From Tetramitus jugosus (Eukaryota; Heterolobosea; Eutetramitea; Acrasida; Vahlkampfiidae): a DNA stretch of 64,000 nucleotides. Both the position numbers and the translations under genes were made by a program. Under the pieces are notes generated by a model that saw only the letters and a list, made by a program, of their open reading frames with translations, was not told the DNA's origin and ran no database searches. Within the stretch, counting starts at the first letter, position 1. The number at the start of each line of letters is the position of its first letter. The DNA is taken from the NCBI GenBank assembly GCA_937625935.1, contig OW569378.1, forward strand, positions 186,001-250,000, written 5' to 3'. Of the stretch, positions 40,428-52,138 are shown piece after piece.

Positions 40428-41462
40428 CTAACTACTGCCAAGTGCTCTTCCCTGGCCTGCATTGTTCCAATAGTTGGCATCTTGATCATTGGGGCTGCGA
40501 TTGGAAGTACCACCAACACCCTGTGCCGCCGCACTCTGATTTGTTTCAGGTGATGATGACAGAGGTAAGTAGGACTGTGTTCCCGTCATGCGATCTCTCA
40601 ATCTCCTATATGAGTGCACAATGGAGTCTCTAAAGGATGCAATACCCGCTACAATAGACTGCACTGATATGTTACCACCACTCACATCTGCAATGTCAGA
40701 TGAAACATAAAATGATCGAATAAGCATGATTCGATTCGGCAGTTTCTTCTCAGTCCACACAATCATTGCATTGAACCATCCTCTGCCCAACACCAACCAC
40801 AGGAACAAATAACCGGACAATATACCGCACAAGTGACCCAAGAAACTGACACCAGGGAACAACAGTGACGTAAACAGCAACAGCACCCAAGGATACACCT
40901 GAGCCGATATTTGAAACGCACCAAACAAATTTCTGTCCCATGGATCATACTTTGTACTGATCACCATGTAAGCAAACAACACACCAGAGAAACCGACAGA
41001 GCAAGAAAAGACTCCAGAAGAGGCAAAAACAAGTGAAATCAATCGTTCCAACAACAGTTGAAGACCAGAGAGAAACAATGAACCAATCAACAGTGTACTG
41101 TACAAGAATCGAATCGTTCCCATCTTCACTTCCAACATGTAACCAATACTCAACAGTGCCATCATATTGAACGCAATATGAAACACATTCAAATGAAACA
41201 ATGGATAAGTCAACAGTCGATACAAGTGAGTAGGTGATAAAAAGTGATATTGAGTGTTGATGATGAGATTGTATTTGAAGCACACATCATAGACTTGTGG
41301 CCAATCAAACACACATTGAATGAGAAAGAGTGTGACGCATGTGAATAGGATGGAGCTTGTCAAGAGAGGTATGTTGACAATGTAGTTTTTGATGTGGTTT
41401 ATGAATGAGGGGGAGGATTGGTTCGAAGTTCCACCACTGCTGTAGGGATCAGTTTGGATCAT
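40428..41462 (-). CDS. Rhomboid-family intramembrane serine protease
   Basis: A 344-residue membrane protein. Six or so helices hold the rhomboid signatures: FHLNVFHIAFNMMAL in helix 2 (HxxxN), VGFSGVLFAYM (GxSG with the catalytic Ser) in helix 4, and FLGHLCGILSGYL with the catalytic His and GxxxG in helix 6. Catalytic Ser and His are thus present and it should be active. The long cytosolic C-terminal tail (about 245-344) ends in an Asn/Ser/Gly-rich region. The layout is closest to RHBDD1/RHBDL4-type (six helices plus long tail), which act in the ER or Golgi. It lies tail to tail with the Utp7 gene (102 bp). Confidence 0.9.
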   Translation of the reverse strand: MIQTDPYSSGGTSNQSSPSFINHIKNYIVNIPLLTSSILFTCVTLFLIQCVFDWPQVYDVCFKYNLIINTQYHFLSPTHLYRLLTYPLFHLNVFHIAFNMMALLSIGYMLEVKMGTIRFLYSTLLIGSLFLSGLQLLLERLISLVFASSGVFSCSVGFSGVLFAYMVISTKYDPWDRNLFGAFQISAQVYPWVLLLFTSLLFPGVSFLGHLCGILSGYLFLWLVLGRGWFNAMIVWTEKKLPNRIMLIRSFYVSSDIADVSGGNISVQSIVAGIASFRDSIVHSYRRLRDRMTGTQSYLPLSSSPETNQSAAAQGVGGTSNRSPNDQDANYWNNAGQGRALGSS

Positions 41463-41839
41463 GATGAACGTAATTGAGGATCAATCAAGCCAGAGCTTTT
41501 CTCGTTTTTTATGAAGTGCGGTGGAGAATCTTTCTGGCCATTTTCAGACAGTGTAGGGAAAACAAGAACGATTTACGATTTTAGGGAAGTGCGGCAACTC
41601 CCTTCCAACTAGGCGCCTTCAAGACTAATAGAGACACAAAGTTTAAATCTGAGGAGGTTAAAGATTCTTCTTGTCAAGAGATGCATATCTCATTCACACA
41701 CACATCACAAACAGGCTTCGCTTCTCCAAGATAAATTGCCCGTTGAGCCCGCTGCGAAAGTCCCGGTTTCAGCAAAAGCTGAAAGAACAAAAACAAAAAA
41801 GCACAGAGCGAACATAACAACAACAAAAAAAAACAAGTC
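41463..41839. promoter_or_regulatory. Divergent promoter region, rhomboid gene / Rab11-like gene
   Basis: About 377 bp between starts on opposite strands. The final 60 bp form an A-rich leader. No repeat or RNA gene is seen. Confidence 0.4.
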
Positions 41840-42643
41840 ATGTCGCAACAAAACATAGGAGAGGACGAATATGATTATCTGTACAAGAGTACGTCGACAA
41901 CAACAACCACTTTTTTTCACTGCCTTCAAACATCACAGTCAACTCAAACTAACTTACTTTTTTATGTGATATCCTTTTGTAATGTTGTAGTTGTGTTGAT
42001 AGGCGATAGCGGAGTCGGTAAAACCAACATTCTCTCAAGGTATACGCGCGATGAAATCAACATGAACAGTAAATCGACCATTGGTGTCGAGTTCTCCACC
42101 AAAATTGTCCGAACAAAGGACGGAAAATTAATCAAGGCTCAGATATGGGACACGGCAGGTCAGGAACGATACCGTGCCATTACAACAGCATATTATAGAG
42201 GTGCAGTGGGTGCATTGATGATTTATGATATCACTGCTCATCAGACATTTGATAGTTTGACGACAAGATGGATGGAAGAGATGCGGAATCATGCCTCTAG
42301 CAACATTGTGTTGCTCATGGTGGGAAACAAGTGTGATTTGGAGCATAATAGATCAGTTCAGACAGAACAAGCAAAGCAGTTTGCTCAGCAGAATGGATTA
42401 CCGTTTTTGGAGACGTCTGTTGTGGATGGAACGAATATTGAGAAGGCGTTCTTGTTGTTGATTGAGGAGATTTATCAGAGAAATCATTCTCCGTTCAATG
42501 GCAGTGGTGGTGGCGGTGGCGGTGGCGCTTCTACCACAACTGTCATTTCGAGTGCACCATTGCCCTCATCACAATTCACCAGTGTAGATTTGAATAAACC
42601 AAATCAGGAGCAACAGGAAACGCATAAGAAGGGTTGCTGTTGA
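41840..42643 (+). CDS. Rab11-type small GTPase, two exons
   Basis: Exons 41840-41888 and 41991-42643 join to 233 residues. The intron (102 bp) starts GTACGT and ends GTTGTAG. It is a multiple of three with no in-frame stop, so an uncorrected reading inserts 34 false residues just before the P-loop. Joined, the protein reads [20 protein letters not shown], the expected Rab11 opening. G1 GDSGVGKT, switch [13 protein letters not shown]3 [14 protein letters not shown]4 NKCD, G5 ETSV; the last shows [12 protein letters not shown] where SALD is usual. A poly-Gly run and a Ser/Thr-rich linker precede a dicysteine end (KKGCC), for double geranylgeranylation. Rab11 acts in recycling and exocytosis; in amoebae also at the contractile vacuole. 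Confidence 0.92.
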   Translation: MSQQNIGEDEYDYLYKSTSTTTTTFFHCLQTSQSTQTNLLFYVISFCNVVVVLIGDSGVGKTNILSRYTRDEINMNSKSTIGVEFSTKIVRTKDGKLIKAQIWDTAGQERYRAITTAYYRGAVGALMIYDITAHQTFDSLTTRWMEEMRNHASSNIVLLMVGNKCDLEHNRSVQTEQAKQFAQQNGLPFLETSVVDGTNIEKAFLLLIEEIYQRNHSPFNGSGGGGGGGASTTTVISSAPLPSSQFTSVDLNKPNQEQQETHKKGCC

Positions 42644-42755
42644 ATGCTATGATTTTTCATTTTAAGATTTATGTTTTTATGAATTCACATATGTTGCTCA
42701 TCTTTTGCGTCATTGTATTCTTCCAATACAACGAATTATGAATTAAGGAACCTTG

Positions 42756-43124
42756 TTAGATCCAAGCAAATATCTTACCACCGTTCCAGAATGGAATGAC
42801 ATGTCCTGGACTGATCAGAATGGCACTCCAACAATAAATGATGCCGGGAATCCACAAGAACAAACAACAGATTCCACAAATGACAAAACTGCTCAGGAGG
42901 AGCCAGGCTGAATGAAATTTGGATTTCTTTTCTTTGGCACATTCCGTGTAAATGTAGAGACTCAAAGCAATCGGAGGGGATATGATTGAGAAGAGAATGA
43001 ACAAAGCACCGAACACTTTGTCAGAGTTGTTAGACAACGAACTAGTCGCGAGAGTGATCAACTTTTGAGTTTCCTGTTTCATTTGTTTCAAGGAGAGTGT
43101 GATTAGACCAGTCAATAGAACCAT
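42756..43124 (-). CDS. Small membrane protein, Pmp3/UPF0057-like
   Basis: From the ATG at 43124 the protein has 122 residues. Two hydrophobic hairpin helices (VFGALFILFSIISPPIALSLYI and LLLSSFVICGICCLFLWIPGIIYCWSAI) resemble the Pmp3 pattern, where PP precedes the first helix end and PGIIHALYVI closes the second. The N-terminal 45 residues (before the first helix) are hydrophilic, longer than in yeast Pmp3 (55 residues in all). Pmp3 proteins modulate plasma-membrane potential. The divergence is enough that I keep this as a likely, not sure, member. It lies tail to tail with the Rab11-like gene (112 bp). Confidence 0.7.
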   Translation of the reverse strand: MVLLTGLITLSLKQMKQETQKLITLATSSLSNNSDKVFGALFILFSIISPPIALSLYIYTECAKEKKSKFHSAWLLLSSFVICGICCLFLWIPGIIYCWSAILISPGHVIPFWNGGKIFAWI

Positions 43125-44034
43125 CTTCAAACAAAAGAGTCAAGCGAATGGACATCGCTATTTTTGCTTGCGCTAGAACCACTTAGGTGGGACAATAAAA
43201 AAAGGTTCTAACCCATCGAATGTTGTTGAACAAGACGAGTGGAGAAGTGGCCTTCTTCTTGACAAGCACTTCGTACTAGATAATCGCGAGCAACAAGAGC
43301 TAAGAGGTGATTACTATGGAGAAAATTCGAAGTCCAAGACCAACTCATTCTAGTTTTTTCAAACGATTGGATTCAAGCAGCTACTTGATCTCATGGACGC
43401 TCGTAGTATGTGCTTTCTAGGAATTCGGATAGATCATATTATTACCTCCACATCCTTGTTGTAATAGTCTCGGGCTAACCAAATCTCCGTCGACGTTTGG
43501 CTTCTGTCGCAAACATCTCTTGAGTTTTACTGCTTTCCTTGAAGGCAGAAAAAATCCACAGACACAAGAGAACTAACTTCACCGAGTTGGTACCATTACC
43601 AAGCCCACACCGAGTTGCCTCTCACTCAACTCACCTCTAGCTAGCTCCTCATTCAATCTTTGAAGAACGACCTACCTCAACCTTCCAAACAGACAACCAG
43701 CACGAGCTCGTTTTCTCCACACCAACGAAAAAGTCGAAAAAGGAATATCTCAATTCAAAACTTTTTTTTCCTGTCGCTGCCCTCGATCTCTGTAAGCCGC
43801 TGTTCATTGCACTTCACACCAACGAACAAATTGGTGAACTGCACTCCCTCACCTTGTTTCTCACTCAAAAAAAGCTCTTCAAGCAGTAGTCTTTCACTGC
43901 CACTCAAACAACAACAACAGCTCACTCAAGTACAGCTTTTTCATTTTTAGCTCACTAAAATTTTTGCGTTCGATTCGCAGAACACACCACCCAATTCCCA
44001 AAAGAACCAACAACATCGAACCAACCAACATTGA
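43125..44034. promoter_or_regulatory. Long (910 bp) divergent spacer before protein B gene
   Basis: The longest gene-free stretch in the window. The right part looks like a long leader for the protein B gene. CACCGAGTTG occurs twice (43580-43589, 43608-43617). One stretch near 43200-43220 (GGTTCTAACCC) recalls a tRNA T-arm, but no other tRNA part fits around it. An open frame (43660-43950) has no domain or composition that supports it. Confidence 0.45.
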
Positions 44035-45033
44035 ATGATGATGACCTCCATTCATCACCAAGAACAAGTCATTTCGGTGCTCTATGATAAACTCGAGCTC
44101 GCCATTCGCTTTGCGAATGAAAATCCCAATAGTCCCCTAGCAAAAATGAAGCAACAAATCTTGTCAACACAAAAGCTCATTGAGCCAGTGTTGACGAGTA
44201 GTAGTGGTGCTATCAGTGCAACGTCATCTTCCTCTTCTTTTATGAGCTGTAGCACTGCACCCATGTCTGGTAGCTCAACAGCTAGTGCAGCTGCAGATGC
44301 TTCCTCGTCTTCCTCTTCTTCAATCAAACTTGAAAAAGTCAAAGAAGAGGAACTGGAGCAAGAACAAGCGCAAGAGCCAACGATAGAGTCAAGTCCTACA
44401 ACTGCAAATAGTAGTAGTCGGAGGTCCATTGAGGACATTATGGAAAATTCTTTTGATGCATCTGTTGTGATCAAAGATGAAGATGCTAATCAAATCATGC
44501 ATAATTTCCTGTTGTCTGTCAGTCGGAACTGCAAAGTCGATCAAGAATCGACAGCAACAAAGAAGAGAAAGAATAGACCTTGGCAATCGACTGAAGGTCT
44601 AGATGATAGTCTACAGCTGCACAATGAGAGCTCTGAATCGGCCATCGATTTCGATTATGGTGCTGGAGAAACAAGTGCACCAAAGAAGAAGAGAAAAGCA
44701 GCAACCAAGAGCAAAGCCAATTCCAAACCGGCAACAGCTGATTCGTTGATAGCCTCCAATTCTAACATTCCTCTGATTCATGTGGCAGGCAAGGCTTATC
44801 TGACACACAAGGATCTGACAACCATCACGAAGACCAAGTATCCACTGAATGAAGCTCTGGTGAAAAACTTTAAGAAGGAGAGAGAAGAAGAAGCTTTCAT
44901 ATGGGTGGGCATAGCAGATTATGATATGCTCGTTGTTCAACACCCAAAAATCAAGAAGAATCATTTCCAAGGAACGAACAAGTCCATGAGGTTATTCTCC
45001 ACAGATTTCATGGTTTACCTCAAGAACCGCTAA
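44035..45033 (+). CDS. Probable nuclear protein B, paralogue of protein A in its C-terminal domain
   Basis: A 332-residue protein with an N-terminal part I do not recognise and a C-terminal domain shared with 15024-16304. Residues 1 to about 240 are low in order: Ser/Ala/Thr-rich, then Glu-rich, with SUMO-type motifs (VKEE and IKDE) and two basic clusters (KKRKNR, KKKRKAATK) that look like nuclear signals. Residues 247-332 are the conserved domain: YLTHKDLT, KYPLNEALVKN, KNHFQG, NKSMRLFS, ending YLKNR. The leading ATG is followed by two more in-frame ATGs, so the exact start may be a few residues later. Function unknown; nuclear location inferred from composition. Confidence 0.75.
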   Translation: MMMTSIHHQEQVISVLYDKLELAIRFANENPNSPLAKMKQQILSTQKLIEPVLTSSSGAISATSSSSSFMSCSTAPMSGSSTASAAADASSSSSSSIKLEKVKEEELEQEQAQEPTIESSPTTANSSSRRSIEDIMENSFDASVVIKDEDANQIMHNFLLSVSRNCKVDQESTATKKRKNRPWQSTEGLDDSLQLHNESSESAIDFDYGAGETSAPKKKRKAATKSKANSKPATADSLIASNSNIPLIHVAGKAYLTHKDLTTITKTKYPLNEALVKNFKKEREEEAFIWVGIADYDMLVVQHPKIKKNHFQGTNKSMRLFSTDFMVYLKNR

Positions 45034-45206
45034 AGCACCTCAATACCACACAGTCTGGCTGACATAATTGCCATCCATCTGTGTCAAAAGTCAACCATAT
45101 TTGTACAAAATAAAGCCAATAAATTATTGACAACAAAATTCCATCCGTTGTAACACAAAATTACCACGATCGGAAAAAATGGTATTGGAGGCAAAAATCC
45201 CACAGC

Positions 45207-46733
45207 ATGAACAAACGCAAAACCCCATTGTCCTACCACAAGCTCATTAACTTGGACAGTGATGAAGAGGAGGAGCAAATACGGAAAAGAATCAGAAAGG
45301 GTTCACCTCAAAAGGACACCCACCAAGCTACTGTAGTGAGATCGACCGTTACTACTACGACCGCTGACAGTAACTCCGACTGTCGGATTTACGATCAGAT
45401 CAAGAGTCAAAATTCTGAACATGCAATACAATCAAAACTTGGTGATTCCATTGACATATCTACCATTGATTTTAGGGTATTAGCAAGTCAATATCCAGAT
45501 TTTACAAAAGTTGTCAAGAAACAAACACCAAAGAGTGGTGACCAAACAAAACATGGGAGTACAGAAGATGTGGAAGATGGTGGATATGACGACAGTTCAT
45601 TGACAATCGATTGGAAGGATGCATATTCACAAATGATATTAACAAAAACAATATTGAAGCATTATTTTAAGATTGAATGGGGTTTGCCTGTCGAAAAGAG
45701 TGAAAATACCATCAAGCAGACAATGGATGACTGTTATTTAATACCACCTGTTTTGAACCGTCTCAACTATATTCGATGGATTCATCATTTCCTATCCAAT
45801 GTGATTGATCGAGGGAATGAGAGTGAAAAGCAATCCATTTGTGGTATAGATATTGGAACAGGTGCAAATGTTATTTATCCATTGTTGGGTCATGCTGTTT
45901 ATGGTTGGAACTTTGTAGCAACAGACATTAATGAGGAAGCTCTGAAAGTAGCCAAGCAAAATGTAGAGAGTAATGGTTGGAGTAACAATATACATCTCGT
46001 TCATCAAACAGGCTCTAATCAAATGATACGCAACATCATTGATAGTGATGATAATGAATTTCGAAGATATGATTTTCTTATGTGCAATCCTCCCTTTTTT
46101 ACTCGTGAAGAGTTTGATGCGAGGGACTCTGTACCCAGTAAACCGAATGCAATTTGTACTGGAAACCGTTTCGAAATGATTACCGAAGGAGGCGAAATCG
46201 TCTTTGTTAAGAAAATAATTGATGAATCGATTCATTTATCGAGCCGAGTTGCGATTTATACATCCATGCTTGGTAAGAAAGCGAGTATTAAACCACTTAT
46301 GCAATACTTGCGTGACTTGAATATAACATCTATATTTTCTACTGAATTCAAGCAGGGAAGAACAGGTCGATGGGCGATAGCATGGACTTTTGACAAACTG
46401 AAAGAATCATCAAGCTCAATTATCAAGCCTAAAATGACATGGGACTTGAGCAACTCATCTATTTTGCCCGAACTGATACAAAATATCAAAGCATTTCTTT
46501 CTTCATTGCCAATTGTGTCGTTTGTGTCTATTGATGCATCAACAGCAATGATGTCAGGATCTCTTGACAACACAGAGCACAGTAGAAAAGATCATTTTAC
46601 AATTCAAATCATCCAGAAACAACCAAAACAATACGTGGTTGAGTTAAAATATGGATCTGACCCTCCTCTCTCGACAGAGTTTGCACACCTGGCAAATTCA
46701 CTTGACAAAAGGCTGACGAGGAGCAATTCATAA
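45207..46733 (+). CDS. METTL16: METTL16-type RNA N6-adenosine methyltransferase
   Basis: A 508-residue protein. An N-terminal extension (1 to about 85) with acidic and basic clusters (SDEEEEQIRKRIRK) may carry a nuclear signal. The Rossmann methyltransferase core follows: LRPPVLNRLNYIRW-type segment (PPVLNRLNYIRWIHHFL), GIDIGTGANVIYPLLG for SAM, and the catalytic NPPFF at about residue 294. Downstream EMITEGGEIVFVKKII, SMLGKKASIKPL and TEFKQGRTGRWAIAWTF fit METTL16 closely. Human METTL16 methylates U6 snRNA and MAT2A hairpins; U6 is the likely conserved target (inference). The human C-terminal vertebrate-conserved repeats are absent, but about 120 residues of uncertain fold follow the core. 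It lies tail to tail with the DUF389 gene (62 bp). Confidence 0.93.
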   Translation: MNKRKTPLSYHKLINLDSDEEEEQIRKRIRKGSPQKDTHQATVVRSTVTTTTADSNSDCRIYDQIKSQNSEHAIQSKLGDSIDISTIDFRVLASQYPDFTKVVKKQTPKSGDQTKHGSTEDVEDGGYDDSSLTIDWKDAYSQMILTKTILKHYFKIEWGLPVEKSENTIKQTMDDCYLIPPVLNRLNYIRWIHHFLSNVIDRGNESEKQSICGIDIGTGANVIYPLLGHAVYGWNFVATDINEEALKVAKQNVESNGWSNNIHLVHQTGSNQMIRNIIDSDDNEFRRYDFLMCNPPFFTREEFDARDSVPSKPNAICTGNRFEMITEGGEIVFVKKIIDESIHLSSRVAIYTSMLGKKASIKPLMQYLRDLNITSIFSTEFKQGRTGRWAIAWTFDKLKESSSSIIKPKMTWDLSNSSILPELIQNIKAFLSSLPIVSFVSIDASTAMMSGSLDNTEHSRKDHFTIQIIQKQPKQYVVELKYGSDPPLSTEFAHLANSLDKRLTRSNS

Positions 46734-46795
46734 CTCAAAAACATTTATTTTACAGCGAACATATCATACAGAACTCTATCAACACATGCAAACTA

Positions 46796-48346
46796 TTAGC
46801 TCGGAACTTCAGCTGCACTGGACATATGAATTCGATGCTTGAAGTCATCATCTATCATTCCTTTCGTGTATGCAGTGTCGGCGTCTGGAGTGGATCGCAA
46901 TGTCACAAGCGTACTTGCAGTCGAACAGTTTGGTGCTCCAGCTTTTCTTTGAGTTATTGAATCAAGGATTGAAGCAGCTGGATTTAAAGATGTCTCAAAT
47001 GAGAATGGAATTGGTTTCTCAGCATCAATTGACTTGAAGTCACTCCACATTTGACTCTTCTGCTTCATTGGTGCGAACTCCTTCAGCTTGAAAATAACCA
47101 ATCCAGTGCTGTAAATCAACACAAAGTTCAGAACAAATATACAGAACGAAATTCCACTGATTGCAAAGTAATCTCCCGTCGTATATGTATAAGATTCCTT
47201 GTTTCTCACTTCAGTGTACAGGTTCACCTGAGGCATAAATAATGAGAACAGTGCATAGGAGAAGAGCATTCCAGTGTTTGTGATGGGTGGTAACAGTGCT
47301 GCACTGATTGCCACTCCCACTAATGAATTAATGGAACCATGACTCACTGCTAGTGCCACACCAATACCAGAAACAAAAGCAATCACAATACCAAAGATGA
47401 TGCCCTCTAAACGACCTCTATCTAGCATTTGGAACGTGGGGAAACCAAGTGAGTGAGGACCACCAAAAGGTGACAACACTGCTCCAATGACCATGCCCGT
47501 GCACAACGCAAGTAAGCAACCAGCTAATTCGCTCTTAATTGATTTCACAATGAGAACACGACTTCGAATAATTGTTCCCAGAGTCAATCCCAAAATAGGT
47601 CCCATGAGTGGACTCACAAGCATACTGGCAACAATTGTGACTGCATTGTCCGTAGCAAGACCAACACCTGCAAGAATGGCTCCAATGAGACAAAACAGCA
47701 AGAAATCCAGAGTGAGCTTGGATTGGTTCAATACCTGTGCATACACATATTCTGTCAGTAGTCTTCTCTTTGCAAACTTGGAGGTTCTCTTTGCAGTCTT
47801 GTTGTCAGTAGGCTCTCCCGTCAAATGTGGCTTTGTCGCAATCAGATTCATCACATCAATCATGCCATAATCCAGACCAACACCCTTGACCTCGCTCAAA
47901 TCAGTTACAATCTCCGTCAATCGCTCATCTCTGCATCGGAAAAGTACCAGACAACAATTGTGACTCACCTTGTGATAGGGGGAAGACGAACTCATGGTGT
48001 CATACGTAGGAGTTCCCGGAAGCACAGAGGAACTCTTGTCGCTTGGACCATTGTTTTTACTAGTATCGTACAGATGGATAGTGTCATCATCATTGTGGTT
48101 GTTGAATGTGTCTTGATCCACGTGAACACTGCCAATCATGACCTTTTCACCTAACTTTGAGCCATCATCACCTGAAGATGAAGCCAAGGGTGTGTTGCTT
48201 CCATGAATATGATCGATCAAATCCTTGTTCGTTGTTGTATTCGAGTCAACCACTGTTACATTTTTGATTCCTTTCTCCATCTTCAGAAAGTGAACGACAG
48301 AGGAAACTTGTTCCTTGTCAATCGTCAATTGTATTAGATAGGGCAT
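46796..48346 (-). CDS. DUF389-family membrane protein
   Basis: A 516-residue protein. The N-terminal about 150 residues are soluble, with a Ser/Asp-rich insert; it opens PYLIQLTIDKEQVSSVVHFL, like a small alpha-beta domain. The membrane part (about 225-430) carries the DUF389 signature ATDNAVTIVASMLVSPLMGPI and later SLVGVAISAALLPPITNTGML, with several Gly-rich helices. The family is well known in bacteria and archaea; function is unknown (a transporter or lipid-linked role has not been shown to my knowledge). Its presence in a protist fits patchy eukaryotic spread, so transfer or loss are both possible. The C-terminal 80 residues are cytosolic and hydrophilic. Confidence 0.86.
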   Translation of the reverse strand: MPYLIQLTIDKEQVSSVVHFLKMEKGIKNVTVVDSNTTTNKDLIDHIHGSNTPLASSSGDDGSKLGEKVMIGSVHVDQDTFNNHNDDDTIHLYDTSKNNGPSDKSSSVLPGTPTYDTMSSSSPYHKVSHNCCLVLFRCRDERLTEIVTDLSEVKGVGLDYGMIDVMNLIATKPHLTGEPTDNKTAKRTSKFAKRRLLTEYVYAQVLNQSKLTLDFLLFCLIGAILAGVGLATDNAVTIVASMLVSPLMGPILGLTLGTIIRSRVLIVKSIKSELAGCLLALCTGMVIGAVLSPFGGPHSLGFPTFQMLDRGRLEGIIFGIVIAFVSGIGVALAVSHGSINSLVGVAISAALLPPITNTGMLFSYALFSLFMPQVNLYTEVRNKESYTYTTGDYFAISGISFCIFVLNFVLIYSTGLVIFKLKEFAPMKQKSQMWSDFKSIDAEKPIPFSFETSLNPAASILDSITQRKAGAPNCSTASTLVTLRSTPDADTAYTKGMIDDDFKHRIHMSSAAEVPS

Positions 48347-50866
<2,520 letters not shown>

Positions 50867-50986
50867 ATAAATAGTAAACCACACAGTGTACATGTACAAT
50901 AAGGCTTTGTTAGCTCTGTTAATTAATTCATAGAGAAATTTTATTTCATCATGAAACAACCAAACATGATCAAACCAGTAAGAGGC

Positions 50987-51919
50987 TTATGTGGCAAAAC
51001 CAGAAGAGCCTGAGACGGATGTAATGTTTTGATAACCGCCACCAGATGAGTGATGATGGTGACCGTGATGGCCGTGATGATGGTGGCCATGGTCATAGTA
51101 TGCACCATTGTTGTAAGTGTAAGCCCAAGGGAACAATCCTCTCTTGATACCTTGCCAGATGGAGCACAAGACTGAGCAAGCCAAACAAATGCACACAAAG
51201 ACAATAATAACGACAATCACAGCAACAGTGCCCAAGAATGTAGGCTTTTTGGCCTTGCATCTACTCCAATCTCCAAGACTGGATGGCAATGTCACAGTAA
51301 TGTCATAGTTGCTGTTTTGCATCAATTGTCCATGTAGGAAGCCAACTTTTCCATATGGAATATAGCGACCATCATCTAAAGGAGTCCAACTCAATTCACT
51401 GCCATCAGTTTTGTTGGCATTGATTGGAACAAAGACGTTGGCACTGATATGTCCCACAGAGGTTCCCCACTTGTAAGAATAGAACAGAGTGTTCTGATGA
51501 GAGTTCACATTCTTGAAGGTGCCGCTCAATCTGAAGCTCAGAGTAAAAGTGACAGTCTTGACACCGCTGGTCACACCTTGAAAGTCCCAAACGAGATATT
51601 TACCAGTCTTGCTGTCATCCTCTCTCAGATAGCTAGTGGAGACAAAGACTTGATTGGATGAGACCTTGTAGTTGCTAATGGTGAGACCACCATACGTGTT
51701 TTGATAGGAGAAGAATCTACCAACAGAGCTGTATGGACCAGTGAATTGGAAGGTAATGGATTCTTGGACGACAACGTCGCATGAGTCTGGAACGACATTC
51801 ATGGAGGTTTGAATGTACTCAATCAGATAGGACTTTTGTTGTGCGAGTGTGCTGCTCGAAAGGAGCAATTGCACAAGCAGGCACAATAGTGCAACAATGA
51901 GAAACTTGGAAGTTTTCAT
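50987..51919 (-). CDS. DUF2207-like type I membrane protein with His-rich tail
   Basis: A 310-residue protein. A signal peptide (1-26, ending TLAQQ) precedes an extracellular or luminal domain (about 30-220) that reads like the DUF2207 N-terminal domain: SCDVVVQESITFQFTGPYSSVGRFFSY, then LVWDFQGVTSGVKTVTFTLSFRLSG. One membrane helix follows (about 228-252), then a cytosolic tail very rich in His, Gly, Ser and Tyr (GHHHHGHHGHHHH run). DUF2207 proteins are common in bacteria; function unknown. The His-rich tail may bind metal ions; this is a guess. Its neighbour upstream (divergent, about 175-220 bp) is the large type I protein at 52139. Confidence 0.72.
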   Translation of the reverse strand: MKTSKFLIVALLCLLVQLLLSSSTLAQQKSYLIEYIQTSMNVVPDSCDVVVQESITFQFTGPYSSVGRFFSYQNTYGGLTISNYKVSSNQVFVSTSYLREDDSKTGKYLVWDFQGVTSGVKTVTFTLSFRLSGTFKNVNSHQNTLFYSYKWGTSVGHISANVFVPINANKTDGSELSWTPLDDGRYIPYGKVGFLHGQLMQNSNYDITVTLPSSLGDWSRCKAKKPTFLGTVAVIVVIIVFVCICLACSVLCSIWQGIKRGLFPWAYTYNNGAYYDHGHHHHGHHGHHHHSSGGGYQNITSVSGSSGFAT

Positions 51920-52138
51920 ACTTTAATGTGTGTGAAAGGGCGTAAGAGTGTTGAAGCTTTTGTGATTTTTCAGAAAGAATGATTGCTGCAGAAAAAACAA
52001 CAAGTGCCATGACTGCGCAGTTTCCATTCTCATGGTCGATTGAAGTCGGTCGGGGTGAACTCAAGTTTTCTTTCAATTTCCGTAGTGGAAACCATGCTCC
52101 GACTCCCATTCTCCGACTCGCACAAAGAAAGAAAAATC

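Noticed and set aside
43190-43230. Possible tRNA T-arm (GGTTCTAACCC)
   Set aside because: No matching acceptor stem, D-arm or anticodon arm could be found around it.
43660-43950. Open frame of 96 codons in the long spacer
   Set aside because: Ser/Pro/Lys-rich text of leader type, no domain, no clear neighbour exon.
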